64,000 bases of DNA from Haliclystus octoradiatus (taxonomy: Eukaryota > Cnidaria > Staurozoa > Stauromedusae > Haliclystidae): assembly GCA_916610825.1 (NCBI GenBank), contig OU744453.1:16897241-16961240 (forward strand), in the 5' to 3' direction. The position numbers were made by a program, and so were the translations under genes. Positions 35,238 to 47,200 of the stretch are shown one piece after another (the stretch's first letter is position 1; each line of letters opens with the position of its first letter). The notes below the pieces were generated by a model. That model saw nothing but the letters and a program-made list of their open reading frames with translations, was not told the DNA's origin and ran no database searches.

Positions 35238-35457
35238 TTTTTTTTTTTTGGATTTATCATTTTTCCACTAACCGAGTAAGCTTGCAGCTTTTTTTCACCG
35301 GGATGGTTGGTTAATTTGTTAGTATTTTGAAGCTGGTGTGCGTTTAATACCCGGATGCCCTTCCTGACGCCAACCTATAGTGCTTCGGACAGGGATTGAA
35401 CCCGAGACCCTGCGGGTCGAGATCCAACGCCCTAGCCATTACACTTAAGGTCGCACT
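35238..35457 (-). mobile_element. tRNA-derived SINE B
   Basis: Full-length minus-strand copy. It has an A tail (T run 35238-35249 on plus), the body motif CCGGATGCCCTTCCTGACGC, a GGGATTGAACCCGAGACCC B-box region and a head ending near 35457. Confidence 0.85.
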
Positions 35458-35587
35458 TCTGAAGGAATGCAGCAATGTGATCCTCTTGGCCCTTACTTTT
35501 CAGTCTGACTTTACAGCCAGTCATAGATCGCCTGAAAAGTCCACTGCATGTGAAGACATCGCCTCGCATCGACATCGCATGTTTGCT

Positions 35588-36252
35588 GCGGCCTTGGTGT
35601 AGTGGCTAGGGCGTTGGACCAAGGCCCGCAGGGTCTCGGGCCTTCAATTCCTGGCTGGAGCATTATAGGTTGTAGAACGAGTGCCATAGAACTAAAACGG
35701 CAGGTTTCTCCGGGCAACTTGAAAATCACATAAAAGTGTACATAAATATATGCTGAACAATTCCCTATTTCTTGTTTCATTTAAATTTTATTGTGAACAC
35801 TTCAAAAATCCAATTTATATTTCATGACTCACGATCAAAGCCTTGTTCTCATTTTGAGAAAATGCTGCATGTGAGCTTCATGGTCTTTGATTCGTTTGTT
35901 CTCCCATGATCTTGCGAATAGAAGTATGACGAAGACACAAAATGTATGAATTAAGAGGGCTCTGACCGTGAAATGATTTACAAATTCATCGTTGGTGAGC
36001 TCCACAATAAAATTTGACTAAAACAAGAAACGGGAAAGTATTTATGGTATTTTTATGAACATTTTGTGTGAATTTCAAGTTGCCTGGAGAAACTTGCCGT
36101 TCTAGTTATGTGGCGATCGGTTAATTGGCGTCAGGAAGGGCATCCGGCTATTAAACGCACACAAGCTTCAAAATACTAACAAAGTAAACAACCACCCGGG
36201 TGAAAAAAAAACTGCAAGCTTGCCCGGTTTGTGGATAAATGATATATCCAAA
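35588..36252 (+). mobile_element. SINE B interrupted by a foldback element
   Basis: The 5' half (35588 to about 35675: head GCGGCCTTGGTGTAGTGGCT, B box, then CATTATAGGTT) and the 3' half (from about 36120: GGCGTCAGGAAGGGCATCCG to an A tail at 36252) are one SINE B copy. They are separated by about 440 bp carrying a foldback element. Confidence 0.8.
35685..36110. mobile_element. Foldback MITE inside SINE B
   Basis: The left end CATAGAACTAAAACGGCAGG is complementary to the right end, with GTTTCTCC(G/A)GGCAACTTGA and TTTTATTGTG also inverted, giving arms of at least 130 bp. No coding content. The target duplication is unclear (GTGCC versus GTGGC at best), so the superfamily is open. Confidence 0.65.
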
Positions 36253-36261
36253 AAAAAAATC

Positions 36262-37500
36262 ACCTTGATTGAATCTTGTGGAGACAACATTGGGCTGTCC
36301 CTAAATCATGCAAAACGTGAATCCACGTATATATACAAGTATAGTAAGCATGCATTCAAGCACAGCAATTTTGCGTACAAAAGAAGATTTCATGAAAATC
36401 CATTCATCGGATCTCCAGTTGTTGGGTGCACCAATTGGAGACTGCGCCAATTTATTAAGCATAATGTCATATCGCTTGAAAAACCTGGACGTCCACCATA
36501 CTATATACTGTACCTATATACATTTATATACCTCTATGTAAAATGCTCAACATTTTAATGTGCAGTCCTGTTACGACTCGATAGAATTGAAAATTTGGGA
36601 CGCAGTATGTAATGATGCCTTACAAGAAATTTTAAACATCCATCTCGATGACAACTCATGGCTCCAGGCATCATTACCAATCTCGCTTGACGGTATTGGC
36701 ATTCGTTCAGCACAACTCATCACTCCAAGTTCCTTTGCTGCCATAGTAAATAGGACTTCATCTCTGGTATCCTCACTTATTCCTGCAGCCTATAATAGCT
36801 GTACGGTACTAGGGTTTGAAGAAACCATCAATCACCGCAACGGAGTAAGTAACACCATTGTTACATATAATAATTCCTCCAAGCAAAAAGATTGGGACGA
36901 AGAAGTGACAATAATGGAAATAGATACTCTTCTTCACTCATGCGATACAACAGTCAAAGACAAGGCCTTTCTCTTAGTTACCCAGGAAAAGGATGCCAGT
37001 GCTTGGCTTAATGCAGTACCATCAGCACCGTTCGGCGCTCATGATTCATCAGATGGCCATCACAGCTTATCATGCAAAAAAATCAGCTGGCAGATGGACA
37101 CGGCACGCAGAAGTGAACGGCATCATTCACAAAGCACTCACATCAATCAATATCCCCTCGCTGCTTGAACCACCTGGTCTGGCAAGACATGACGGAAAGA
37201 GACCTGGTGGAATGACACAGATTCCCTGGTCTGGAGTAAAGCCTTTGGTGTGGGATTTCACCTGCGTAGACTCATTTGCTGCAACACACATCAATCGTTT
37301 ATCAACAGCATTCGGAACAGCATCCGGAACAGTAGCCTCTCAGCTGAAAAGAAAAAAGCTAAAAAATATTAACATCTGAGTGACAATTACCTTTTCCAAT
37401 CAATTACAGCAGAAACACTAGAAACCTTTGGACAAGAAAGAAAAGCTTTCATTGACCAACTGGGTGCAAAAATTTGTTGAAAAACAAATGACCCACACTC
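36262..37500 (+). mobile_element. Non-LTR retrotransposon relic (C-terminal pol region)
   Basis: Three overlapping frames give the end of a reverse transcriptase polyprotein. Leu-Leu-Gly-Ala-Pro-Ile-Gly lies near 36415. A 202-residue frame (36560-37168) contains SLDGIGIRSAQLITPSSFAA. After a frameshift near 37020, a tail (to 37379) has His-Ala-Glu-Val-Asn and PLVWDFTCVDSFAATHI. This combination is common at the end of retroelement proteins in many invertebrates; I cannot name the clade. The catalytic RT motifs are absent. It is a dead 5'-truncated copy that starts just after the SINE B tail. Confidence 0.7.
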
Positions 37501-38800
37501 GAAAAGTTTCCTTTATCAAAGACTAGGTGTTGCTATTTTTTTCCTTTTCAATTATATATAGCAAAGTTCTGGTAAAGTGATGATGCCCAGCAAGTCAAAT
37601 TTTAAAGGTTATAAACTTTATTTAGTGAATTTTCATCCGATTTTGAAATGTAAATTACCGTAAAATGTTGATATCTAATGTAGCTTATCGGAAAGATAAT
37701 ACAAATTTGCATAAATCCATCGGGTTCATTTTGCTTAATTAGTATTATTCTCGCTATATCGATAAAAATAAACCATTTTTATTAATAAAGACTTCATTAT
37801 CAATTTAATTGTTGTTAGAGAATTGGTTAGATGCTATATAGAGCACTCAAGATCTGATGGTGTATAACTTAAATACTCTCAATATCAACTATAACCCTTT
37901 GCTTCACCTATTCAATGGCTGAAGGAAGGCCCAAAGGAAACCGAACTCAAAAGCATTGCATGCAGGTCAAGTATACAGGAGCGGGTCAGTATGGATTTTA
38001 CCCGTCAGGCAACAATGATCAAGCGTATTATAACAGGCTTAGCAAGCGTTAGAATCATTTGAGAGTCATATATGTACTGCAAGCGCTATCACCGAGCGTT
38101 ACTCTGTATAGTTTTGTAGATGTGTCGAGTGTCTGTAAATATTATCTCAAAAGATATCTTTAAATAAATCTATACTCAGGGACAAAATGTAATTACTTTA
38201 GTTATAGATATTGATGTACTTTTATAACACTTTTGTGCCTTGAAAAGAAGAATTTCAAGAGAGGATTTATACTTTGATTACATTTTATAATAGTTTGGAA
38301 GCACTTACGTTCCGAGGATATTTTATATTTACCACTCGTTCCTGTTATTTAATCCCTTTATTACTTGATTTCTGTTTTCCTGTTAACTTAGCTCTGCATG
38401 CAACATGTATCGGTCCTTTGAAAAAAAGTTATGTATAACTTCAAGATTTCTGAATAAAATGATGATGATGGTGATGATGATGTGTGTTTGTTTGTTTGTT
38501 TTGATTTATTACCAATATACCAGTTATATAAATACAGGTGTGTGGTAAGTACTATTTTATTTACATATTTTCGTATTTGTAAATAAAATATTTACTTATA
38601 TTTTTTCAAGATTTTTTATATAGAAACATCTTGAAAGGTATTAAAGGTAAACAATTGACCTATTTAGTTACGTAATTCAACCGGGCTAGGTAACAGATGC
38701 TTTCAGGATGCCTATCGAATGATTTCAGAACAAATGTTCCCAAAAGTCTAGTTATTTAGAATGTTGGCTGTGAAACCAGCACATTCACTTTTTCACTTTC
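37501..38800. other. Non-coding, with a possible LINE 3' tail
   Basis: ATAAA followed by repeated ATG units and then GTTT units (about 38456-38502) resembles the simple-repeat tail of many LINEs and could end the relic at 36262-37500. Otherwise no features. Confidence 0.35.
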
Positions 38801-38810
38801 TGTCATTTTG

Positions 38811-39775
38811 TCAAAGCAGCTTTTCTATATTTGCCAGGAATTCCTCTCTTAGATTTCGATTGAAATTACAATAAAATATGAGATGCATCTTGTCGTCGAT
38901 GTCGATCTTGTCACAAAACTTACAAATTCTATCCTGATAAGGGATATTTGAATATCTTCCGGTCTGAACTCCAAGCCTGTGAGCGCTTGTTCTAATTTTA
39001 GTAATGGCTAGCCTGATTTTCGTGTTAGGATATAAGAGGTAATTTTCAAATTCAAAATTTTGTTTAATAGTTTTATAGAATTTCAACTGATTTGATTAGT
39101 TAGCATTGTGTTTCAAGATGGTTTGTTCGAATTTAATTTTATAGGCGTCTTGAATCTGATTTCTAATCGTTACTGCAAATCCTTTTTGTGTGCTTGATGT
39201 TGTTATATCTTGACATCAGCAGCGGTAAATCTAAACTGAGTTCGGAAAGAAATAGTTTGGCTTTACTAAACCACGAAGAAGGAGAATTTGCAAGGAGTTA
39301 TTCACAGAATGCTTTATACAACAGGGGGTTTGAGTTAGAGTTTAACACACGAATTAAACATGTGGTTATGTTAATTTTTATATCAATTAGTAAAGGAGAG
39401 ATGCCAAGCTCGCCTCTGACTGCTGTTGTAGTAATATTCCCACGAACGTTGAGCATATGGTGCATAATTTTACGTTGGAGAGCCTCGATAACATTGTTAT
39501 CTTCAAGAGATATTGAGTCACCCCAAACTTCACTAGCGTAAATAAATATCGGTTTGACTATTGTTTTGTAAACTGAGTTGTGAATTGCAATGCATAGCTC
39601 ATCGGAGATCCCATCAAGCACCGGCGAGTCGAATTCCAAGCTTTGAATGCTTTTACACACAGATCTTTTATCCCGTATAACATTGCTTGCCTGATTGATG
39701 TAGAGTAAGCCCTACGTAATGATAGGCTTCTGCATAGGAAAGTTTTTTGTCGTCAATTAAAAAAATCAGGCTGAG
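38811..39775 (-). mobile_element. LINE reverse-transcriptase C-terminal relic, minus strand
   Basis: Reading minus from 39775, a frame with Tyr-His-Tyr-Val-Gly-Leu-Thr-Leu (RT thumb region) leads into 39660-39298, which has the IHNSVYKTIVKPIFIYASEV and EALQRKIMHHMLNVRGN stretches. It then continues to 39086-38811 with ICKFCDKIDIDDKMHLIFYC, the C-terminal zinc knuckle of Jockey/CR1/RTE-type LINEs. Frameshifts and missing upstream domains make it non-functional. Confidence 0.75.
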
Positions 39776-39816
39776 TAGCGCAAGTGGTTTGTTTTGAAAA
39801 TATCATACATTTTGAC

Positions 39817-39846
39817 GATGATGATGATGATGATGATGATGATGAT
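39817..39846. repeat. (GAT)10 microsatellite
   Basis: Ten uninterrupted GAT units, just upstream (in the minus sense) of the LINE relic. Confidence 0.95.
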
Positions 39847-40638
39847 CGATGATAGTTTTATAAACTAAATCATTATTTTGGATGGCAAGTGCGTCTTAAC
39901 AATTATCCAATGTACCCTGTATCCGCCCCTGGTCATCTCGAATAATCAAGGTCAATCTAAAAATGAGGTTTAATTGACACTTCAATATGCTAACAACGAA
40001 AAAATTCGCTCTTTATGAACATTTGGTTGCCATACCCTCTGAGAACAAGCGCTGTCAGAGTTTCCGTGTTATCGTTGGGACTGCAATTCGATACCGCGTT
40101 GCATGCCGTGCATTAAGTGTGTAACATCACCCCTTCCCCCATTTAATAAAGAATCCCTCTGTGGGTGGTACACACATTTCTGTACTTCATGTGTTCTTGA
40201 ATTGACTTGCTTGTCGGCGTCTGCTTTATTCCAGAAAAGTGTCTAGCTGATAATAATCTTCTTTAACGGTCAGATATTTTCTACTGTTGTAATCTGCCGC
40301 CAATAAATTCTTCAACCATTGTAAGATTTTCAACCAAATACAGGTTTCATATTATTTCCAAGAAAATTTATCGGCTCTTGGGAGTTTTATATGTATTAAA
40401 TTCGAGAGAAACATGTGTTATGGAGTAAATACGTGATCACATGTCATTTGAACTATCTAAGCCCTTTAACAATATAATGTTTTTTGTTTTTTTATATATT
40501 CTTTTTCATCTTGACAATATTTATTAAAACTTATTAAAAATTAAACATACATTATTTAACTACATTAAACTAACTTGAAACTTATGTTAAATTGAAAATT
40601 CCGTACATGTTATGTGGTTTGTTGATAGTGCCCATAAT

Positions 40639-40672
40639 CATAGTCAATAGAAGATATCTTCTATTGACTATG
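40639..40672. repeat. Perfect 34-bp palindrome without spacer
   Basis: The 17 bases CATAGTCAATAGAAGAT are followed directly by their exact reverse complement. Such a site can form a cruciform or bind a symmetric protein dimer. No gene is adjacent. Confidence 0.9.
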
Positions 40673-40849
40673 CTATAATTGATTTGTTTTTAATTGGTAA
40701 CTTACCGGAGGTATCTCATCCATCAGATATGTTGACGTGGGCTCGCTAATTACGCGCGGAAGGAAAAAAAATAAGATTAAAAAAACTCCTAAATGGGCCT
40801 CTGCATGACAAGCGAGTGCTGTGGGGGGTATTTACATTTAAATAATGGA

Positions 40850-41640
40850 CTGTGGTGTTCCCCAGGGTTTGATTTAAGGCCCATTTCTATTTCTAATTTA
40901 CCTTAACTATATTGTTATTTCAGTAGATTTATGCTCGATAAATCTTTACGCTGAAGATACAATCATTTATTATGCAGGTAAATCTAATGAACTAGGCAGT
41001 AAACGATATCCTGCAAACTGAAATAGTATATATATACGGCTTTGCTCTAATAAACTAAATTTGAACCTAAAGAACAAACTACATGACAATTGGAACGAAA
41101 CAAAAGCTGTAAGATTTGAATAGATTAGACATAAAAATTAACAATAGTGAAATTAAAACCAAAAACGTACTAGATTATCTAGGAATAAAAGTTGATGAAG
41201 ATTTAAACTTTAATTCACACATAGACACAGTCGTTGGAAAAATCAACAGAGGCTTGTGCGTACTGAGACATGTATCAAAATGTTTATCTCTAATTTCAAA
41301 GAAAATTTTAATTTAGTAGCATTGTCCTGCCTCATTTTGATTATTGTGCTGTTGTATGGGGGGAGGGGATTGTAAACAAGAACATCTAACTCGCCTCCAG
41401 AGATTATAAAACACTGTTACGAACAATACTTCGTTGTGGCTACAGGACTTCTATCTCCGAATGTTCAATAAAACGGAAATCATGAGCGATAAAAATAGAA
41501 TTTCATTTTATCAACTGTAAATTGTTCACAAAATAAAGTTTCAATTCAAAATCTCCTCAAACAATTGCCACTTTTTTCAGGTCAATTCAATTCAACCAAA
41601 AACTCTCTCTTTTGTCCACAACAGCATATACAAATACAAA
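40850..41640 (+). mobile_element. LINE reverse-transcriptase relic, plus strand
   Basis: Around 40854 the translation reads Cys-Gly-Val-Pro-Gln-Gly, stop, Gly-Pro-Phe-Leu-Phe, a decayed form of the S-G-V-P-Q-G-S-V-L-G-P motif. Tyr-Ala-Glu-Asp-Thr (decayed F-A-D-D) follows. The frame 41116-41316 contains NVLDYLGIKVDEDLNFNSHI (RT thumb). Stops and frameshifts throughout. It is a separate insertion from the two other LINE relics nearby. Confidence 0.75.
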
Positions 41641-41704
41641 TGCCATAGTTATTCATTCAAATTAACTAGTATTCACTATTGGAACCGAACAAAATTTGTC
41701 TATA

Positions 41705-41889
41705 CAGTGTAACCCGCTTATGTGCAATTCGGATAAGTGAATTTCCCGCTTATCTGCAACCTGGCTTTGAAACCCGTTAAACAATTTACTGGTCAAGTTA
41801 TTCTTAAACAATTTCGGATATCTGCAAATTCGGATAAATACAATGAAAACCGTTCGCAATTTTGACTTGCACTTAAGCGGGTTACACTG
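41705..41889 (-). mobile_element. TA-flanked MITE family M1, copy 1
   Basis: 185 bp with inverted ends CAGTGTAACCCGCTTATGTG and complement, flanked by TA on both sides. Internal GCTTATC(T/C)GCAACCTGG and CGTTAAACAATTT are shared with the copies at 46424, 57382 and 62144. TA duplication and CAGT-type ends fit a pogo/Tigger-like (Tc1/mariner superfamily) non-autonomous element. Confidence 0.85.
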
Positions 41890-42899
41890 TACAGCACAAA
41901 AGTTATAAATAATCTAATCAAAACATTAATTAAGTAATACTCATCTTATATAAATTTGTATTCTTTTTATAAATGTAAAATTTTCTTAATACTGTGCTAA
42001 CAATTTATTCTTAAATATTGTATTGTATAAATTTTGAAATCAGCCCTATGAAAACAAGTCATGTGGGGACGTTAAACAATATATGGGGACGTGTGACTAT
42101 TAAAGGGAGGTCTACTCTATCAACTTCGTAGAACTTATGGATATCACACTCTATAAGAGAATGAATATATTATTGCTGCGTTTTCAAATTTATAAACAAA
42201 CTCTAATGAGCACTTTAAGCAATTTTGACAAGTGATGTACAGATTGGCATATGAAGGTATTGGCAATACTTTAAATCAAATTTCTGAAATACGAGATCTT
42301 GGCATTTCATTGATGTCAAACCTTATAAGTCATCAATCCATTGTGCTAGGATAACAAGAAGACCTCATCCATGGCATATTTAGTCAAAAAAGGTATTTAT
42401 TTTTTAAGACCCTGATATTTTGCTGAAACCTTATACAATTTATGTCCGGCCAATCATGGAATCAGCTACTCCGGATGGAACCCATATTTACAAAAAGATA
42501 TTTCATGTTTCAAAACTATAAACTAAAACAAATATTAAAACTAATTTCAAAATCGAATTCTAATAATCAAAATCTAAACCGTAGTTTTGATTAAAATAAA
42601 AGAGCTCGTCAGGTTGTTGACCATGTCGTATAATGAAAGATCAATATACTGACAACTTAAATGTTTAGAACTCCGTAAGATAAAAAATGAATAATACTGG
42701 TGTTTTAAATTTTAAAATGGACTTGGTGATATTGATGTGTCATCACAATTTAAATATAAATTAACAAAGTATCCAATTCGTGGACATTCAAAAATCAATT
42801 GGATAAATCATATTTAAAGAAATATTGGAAATATTCGTATTAATTAAATTTATATCTATAGCTATGAGGTATATGGGTATGCAAAATATTGTGTAATAT
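41890..42899. other. Intergenic, nothing recognised
   Basis: AT-rich; no supported gene or repeat. Confidence 0.5.
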
Positions 42900-43215
42900 G
42901 TAAGTGAATGTTTCATTCCTGTACCCGGGGGGTAACTCCACTATGACGACTATACGGGGACGTGCCACTTTTGTTGGGTCCATATTCCAGCTGAGAAAAA
43001 CTTTTTGGGTATGAGATTTCAAATTTTGGAGCTTTTGGGCGTCCTATTTTTGACTTTTTCAAGAATTTTTGAAAAAAATTTTGCATAATTTTTGTGTATT
43101 TACTTAAAATCAATCATCCTGCTAGAACTTTTTGGGTAGCATCAACAGAATTTTTGGAACTTTTTGGGTACTTTACCCTTTTCCAAAGTGGCACCCCCCG
43201 TCCCCGAAGAGCTGG
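42900..43215. repeat. Dispersed repeat R2, copy 2
   Basis: Matches 23920-24185: GTCCATATTCCAGCTGAG, then repeated (A)CTTTTTGGGTA motifs, ending in a C-rich GTGGCACCCCCCGTCCCC stretch. Class unknown. Confidence 0.5.
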
Positions 43216-43293
43216 ATTTACCCCCCTTCCCCAGGTTCCTGTATTTACCAGTCAACTAGTATGACAAATATACATACATAAAAATATAGATAA

Positions 43294-43384
43294 TAATAAT
43301 AATAGAAATAGAAAGAAGTCATAGACCGCACATTCTAATCAATCTGTGGTCTCTGACTCCTTTCTATTTCTATTATTACTATTT
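43294..43384. repeat. Foldback sequence, arms about 38 bp
   Basis: AATAATAGAAATAGAAAGAA (from about 43298) followed by GTCATAGACCGCACA is complementary, with a few mismatches, to 43345-43384. The loop is about 13 bases. It may be a mini foldback element. Confidence 0.7.
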
Positions 43385-44224
43385 ACAGCTCTGCCATTTA
43401 TGACATTGAGCACTATATTCTTTGCTATCAGATAACATCTAATAACAATAATATAGATACATATATATCGGTATACAGATCCATCGGTGTTATCTTTCTT
43501 CTTTGTTGAATTTATTGGTTGTGGATTTTCCTGAAAGAGGTACATCCCCTCCCCCTGAGCATGTCAATGAAGTCAATTACCCCTATCGTATGCAGTTATC
43601 GAAGCACACAGTTAAATTACAATACAGCTCTTCACTTCAATACGTCCGCACTCTCTGGACTGTAAAGTTTTTCACCGCTGGAAATATTCAATGGTTTTGC
43701 TGACGATTACGGTTAAATCCGAGTTGGATTGTTTCCAACTTTTATGAAGCGAAATTACAGTTAGCAATTATTTTTGTTATCAACATAGACTAGATCTAAA
43801 GATTACCAATTTATCGGACGAATTTTATCATTTAGCGATGGAATTTATAGAAGAGTAAATTTCTTACAGTAAGATATTGTAATGTATTGTCTTTTTTGAG
43901 TGTTGTTTAACGAATTCGTATGCTTTAACCGTTATTATAACTTAAACCTTGTATTGACAATTTCACAATATCATATAGGGCTTTCGGTTTACAAATCTGA
44001 TTATCCCTATGAAGCTTGATAAAGGCGTAAAGGAGTGTTACAATTATAACGGTATCTCAAATCATATGTTTTTGTTGCTAAATTTATTACCTTGGACATT
44101 TACAAGTAATAACAAAACATTTTATTATTATTTCTTTTTTCACAGTTAACAAGGTTTATAATTCAATCAAGCATTTCAAATCTATATCTACGACAATATT
44201 ATCTTTTGGAGATAACAAAATATT
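43385..44224. other. Upstream region of the claudin-like gene
   Basis: No clear TATA box at a fixed distance and no other gene. The promoter must lie here, but I cannot pinpoint it. Confidence 0.4.
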
Positions 44225-47200
44225 ATGGGTTTCAATTATGGTTCAATCATTATTATTCCATCATGTATAATTGGAATATTTTATTTTGCTGCAACATTCT
44301 CTGATCATTGGATAGAAGGAGAAATTAATAATACAAAATTTCATTCTGGGTTGTGGTCTATTTGTAACGAAAACCAACACTGTGAAAGAATTGATACTTT
44401 TGGTAAGTAAATTGCATAGATTTAGCGGTATATATACCATATTTAACCGTCTGATGAGCTTTATCAAGCGAAACTCTGAGTAACGGAGACCAGAGCCATC
44501 GATGGCTCTGACGGAGACAACGTTTATAATGCCTCTAGTTTTTGACTTTATTTTTATACTGCTCTGCATATCTGAATCGACCACTCAATTGATGTTTTTG
44601 CCACGAATAAAGTTATAACGGTATAGAACCATAGATATATGGAATAAAATAATAATAGATTGATAGACACATTTTTTACTGATAAAGAATATAGTTATAT
44701 TCAACTACCCAACTGACTAAGAATTCGCTACTCGAATTTCGTTACTCGAGAGTGTTTGACAAGTTATGTAAATCTCTCCTTCATCATTGGTTCTAGTATT
44801 GAGACCTATTGTCCAATCAATACTACAACTACATATCTTACATAGACTATATAGATAGCTAGATGAACAATTTTGAACTAAATGATATATAATATTACAA
44901 GACAAATATTTACAAATTCAGTTTTTTTTTTCAATAGTTGCTTATAACCTTCGTCACAGATCAGAATTTCCATATTAGTCTTTCAAGAAATTTGTATTGG
45001 GAGGGGCGATAATATAAACTCAAAATGCTTCCAAGATATAAAGAAATCCCAGTAGGATTTCTTTTATGACATGTATCGCATTAAAAAACAATAATAATAA
45101 TAATTCAGCCAAACAAAAATTTGGAAGAAAGATCTCTGGCATGTATTAGGAAGTATATTCAAAGGCATTGAGCGTTCAATGTCCTGGGTGGGGGAGGATT
45201 AACTTTCATACTGTTGGTAAACGAAGCCATGTTCAAACATTAGAGGTACCTTAAAAAAGTTTAGAAGTATAACTTTATTTTTAACAAGTTCACATTATTA
45301 TTTTTCATTTAAAATTTTTTCAATGTTTTGCATAATTTTTTTTATGGTATTTCAAAACAACTACCTGGGGTATCATTTTCATGATCTGAAACGTTTTCCT
45401 GGTCATTTTCACAAAGTGCTATTGAAAAAACCCGTCGAAGCACAATAGAAGTTACCCCCGGGTTCATTACGTTTGTTCAGGATTTGAATGATGCGTTAAA
45501 GGAAAAGAAGTACGTTCTATCTATGGTGAAAGATAATTTCGTACTATAGCTATATTATTCACTCGATTCGTCTTGTTCCTGATTCAGAATTATTTTTGCG
45601 TTAATTGATCGGCTTCTGCATACAGACAGCAGACTACGATATCGGAATTACTTTGTTCTATCATCGAAAATTTTGTATGATTGTCCTATATATGCAGTAT
45701 ATATGTATTATGAGGATTAGCTCAGATGGCAGTGCAACCGAATTTCAGATCAAATCATATCTGATTGACAGGGGGTTCAAAACCCCCTAAGGTCAACTCA
45801 GCCTTGACTTTATCTGAAACATCAAATGAGTACCATCTGAGGATGGCGGATGGAATGGTTCAGAGGGAATTGCATTGTGAGTAGCTGCGGCGCATCGTTG
45901 TGCATTGACAATCAAGACCTATCTGCCATGAAATCTGTTGAAATAGGATCTGCAGTGTCGCGGCTGAGATCAACAAAGAGCGTACAATCGGATGACGTAA
46001 ACATTTGAACATTGTACTCATGATCTCTGGTCTCCTTGCTGATTGTTTTATCTTATTTACGTTATAATATAGGTGATGGATTGAACGTTGCTATATGGTT
46101 TTGTATGCTTCTAGCAACAGTATTTCAAATTTGGATTATGTTTATATGCTTAGTGTTGGTACTACGAGTAATTGAACAAGACAAGCATATAACACATATC
46201 TTTGTTTTAGAAGCCTTAGCAAGTAAGTATATGATAACACAAGGTTTCAATCTTGCGAATTGATTGGTCAAAGGGTATATGCGAAAGTTCTCTATTAAAG
46301 AGCGCGACAAAATAAAAATAATGTTTGTGTCAAAAATCAAAACATCATAAAAAGGGTGCAATTGATTGATTGATTATTGATTGATCAATTGACCGAATTA
46401 TTGGTTGAGTGATTTTATCGATACAGTGTTACCCGCTTATGTACAAGTCAATGGTTTTCATTGCATTTATCTGAATTTTCAGTTATCCGAAATTGTTTAC
46501 CAAGGACTTGACCAGAAAATTGTTTAACGGGTCTCAAAGCCAGGTTGCAGATTAGCGGGGAATTCACTTATGCAAATTGCACGTAAGTGGGTTACACTGT
46601 ATACCCTTGTACAGGCGTGTAGTAAATTGAGTAATCACTTCATATACAACTGCAATAACTAGTGACTGATGTTGTCAGTTGCTGATATTTACATGGGAAT
46701 ACAAATAGATATATGAGAGTGCAATTGTAATTTTGCATATTTACAATGTTAGGCCCTGTTTAAGGGTAAGGAGGGCGAGTTGCCCGGGTAGACGAGTAAC
46801 TTTCTCACTTTGCATGTTGTTTAACAAAACGGGCATAAACAATTATAGACCCGAGTAACTGGCCAACCCGATTAACTCATCCTCCCTGTAAACAGGGTTA
46901 TACAATGCTCATTCCTTGGCGTAAATGATTTGTGGAGATACGCACCAAGCAATTTACATGTTGACAAGGATGGATAATGAGAAAGGTTTTTATTTTGGCA
47001 ATGATAGCTTTTAATAGGTTTAAAAGATAAAGGCGTTTTCTATAGTCAATTGTCAATTGGATTAATGTTAATGGTACTGTAAATAAAGAAAGTGGGCCGA
47101 TTAAACATGACAGAAATCCAGTAAAAGGGAGGCAAACAATTTAAGTGTGAAGGGATAAAAGAAACAATGCTGAATCTGTTACGGTTGGTTAAATATTTGC

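Noticed and set aside
36220-36558. 112-codon frame beginning Met-Pro-Gly-Leu-Trp
   Set aside because: Its start is the SINE B tail; the useful homology is in another frame of the LINE relic.
39188-39541. 117-codon plus-strand frame
   Set aside because: It is the antisense shadow of the LINE relic on the minus strand.
39817-39846. (GAT)10 as a coding Asp repeat
   Set aside because: No open frame of significance extends through it; it is a simple microsatellite.
45712-45790. Possible tRNA gene (A and B boxes)
   Set aside because: The sequence continues into a body shared with three other copies, and the acceptor stem does not pair, so it is a SINE head.
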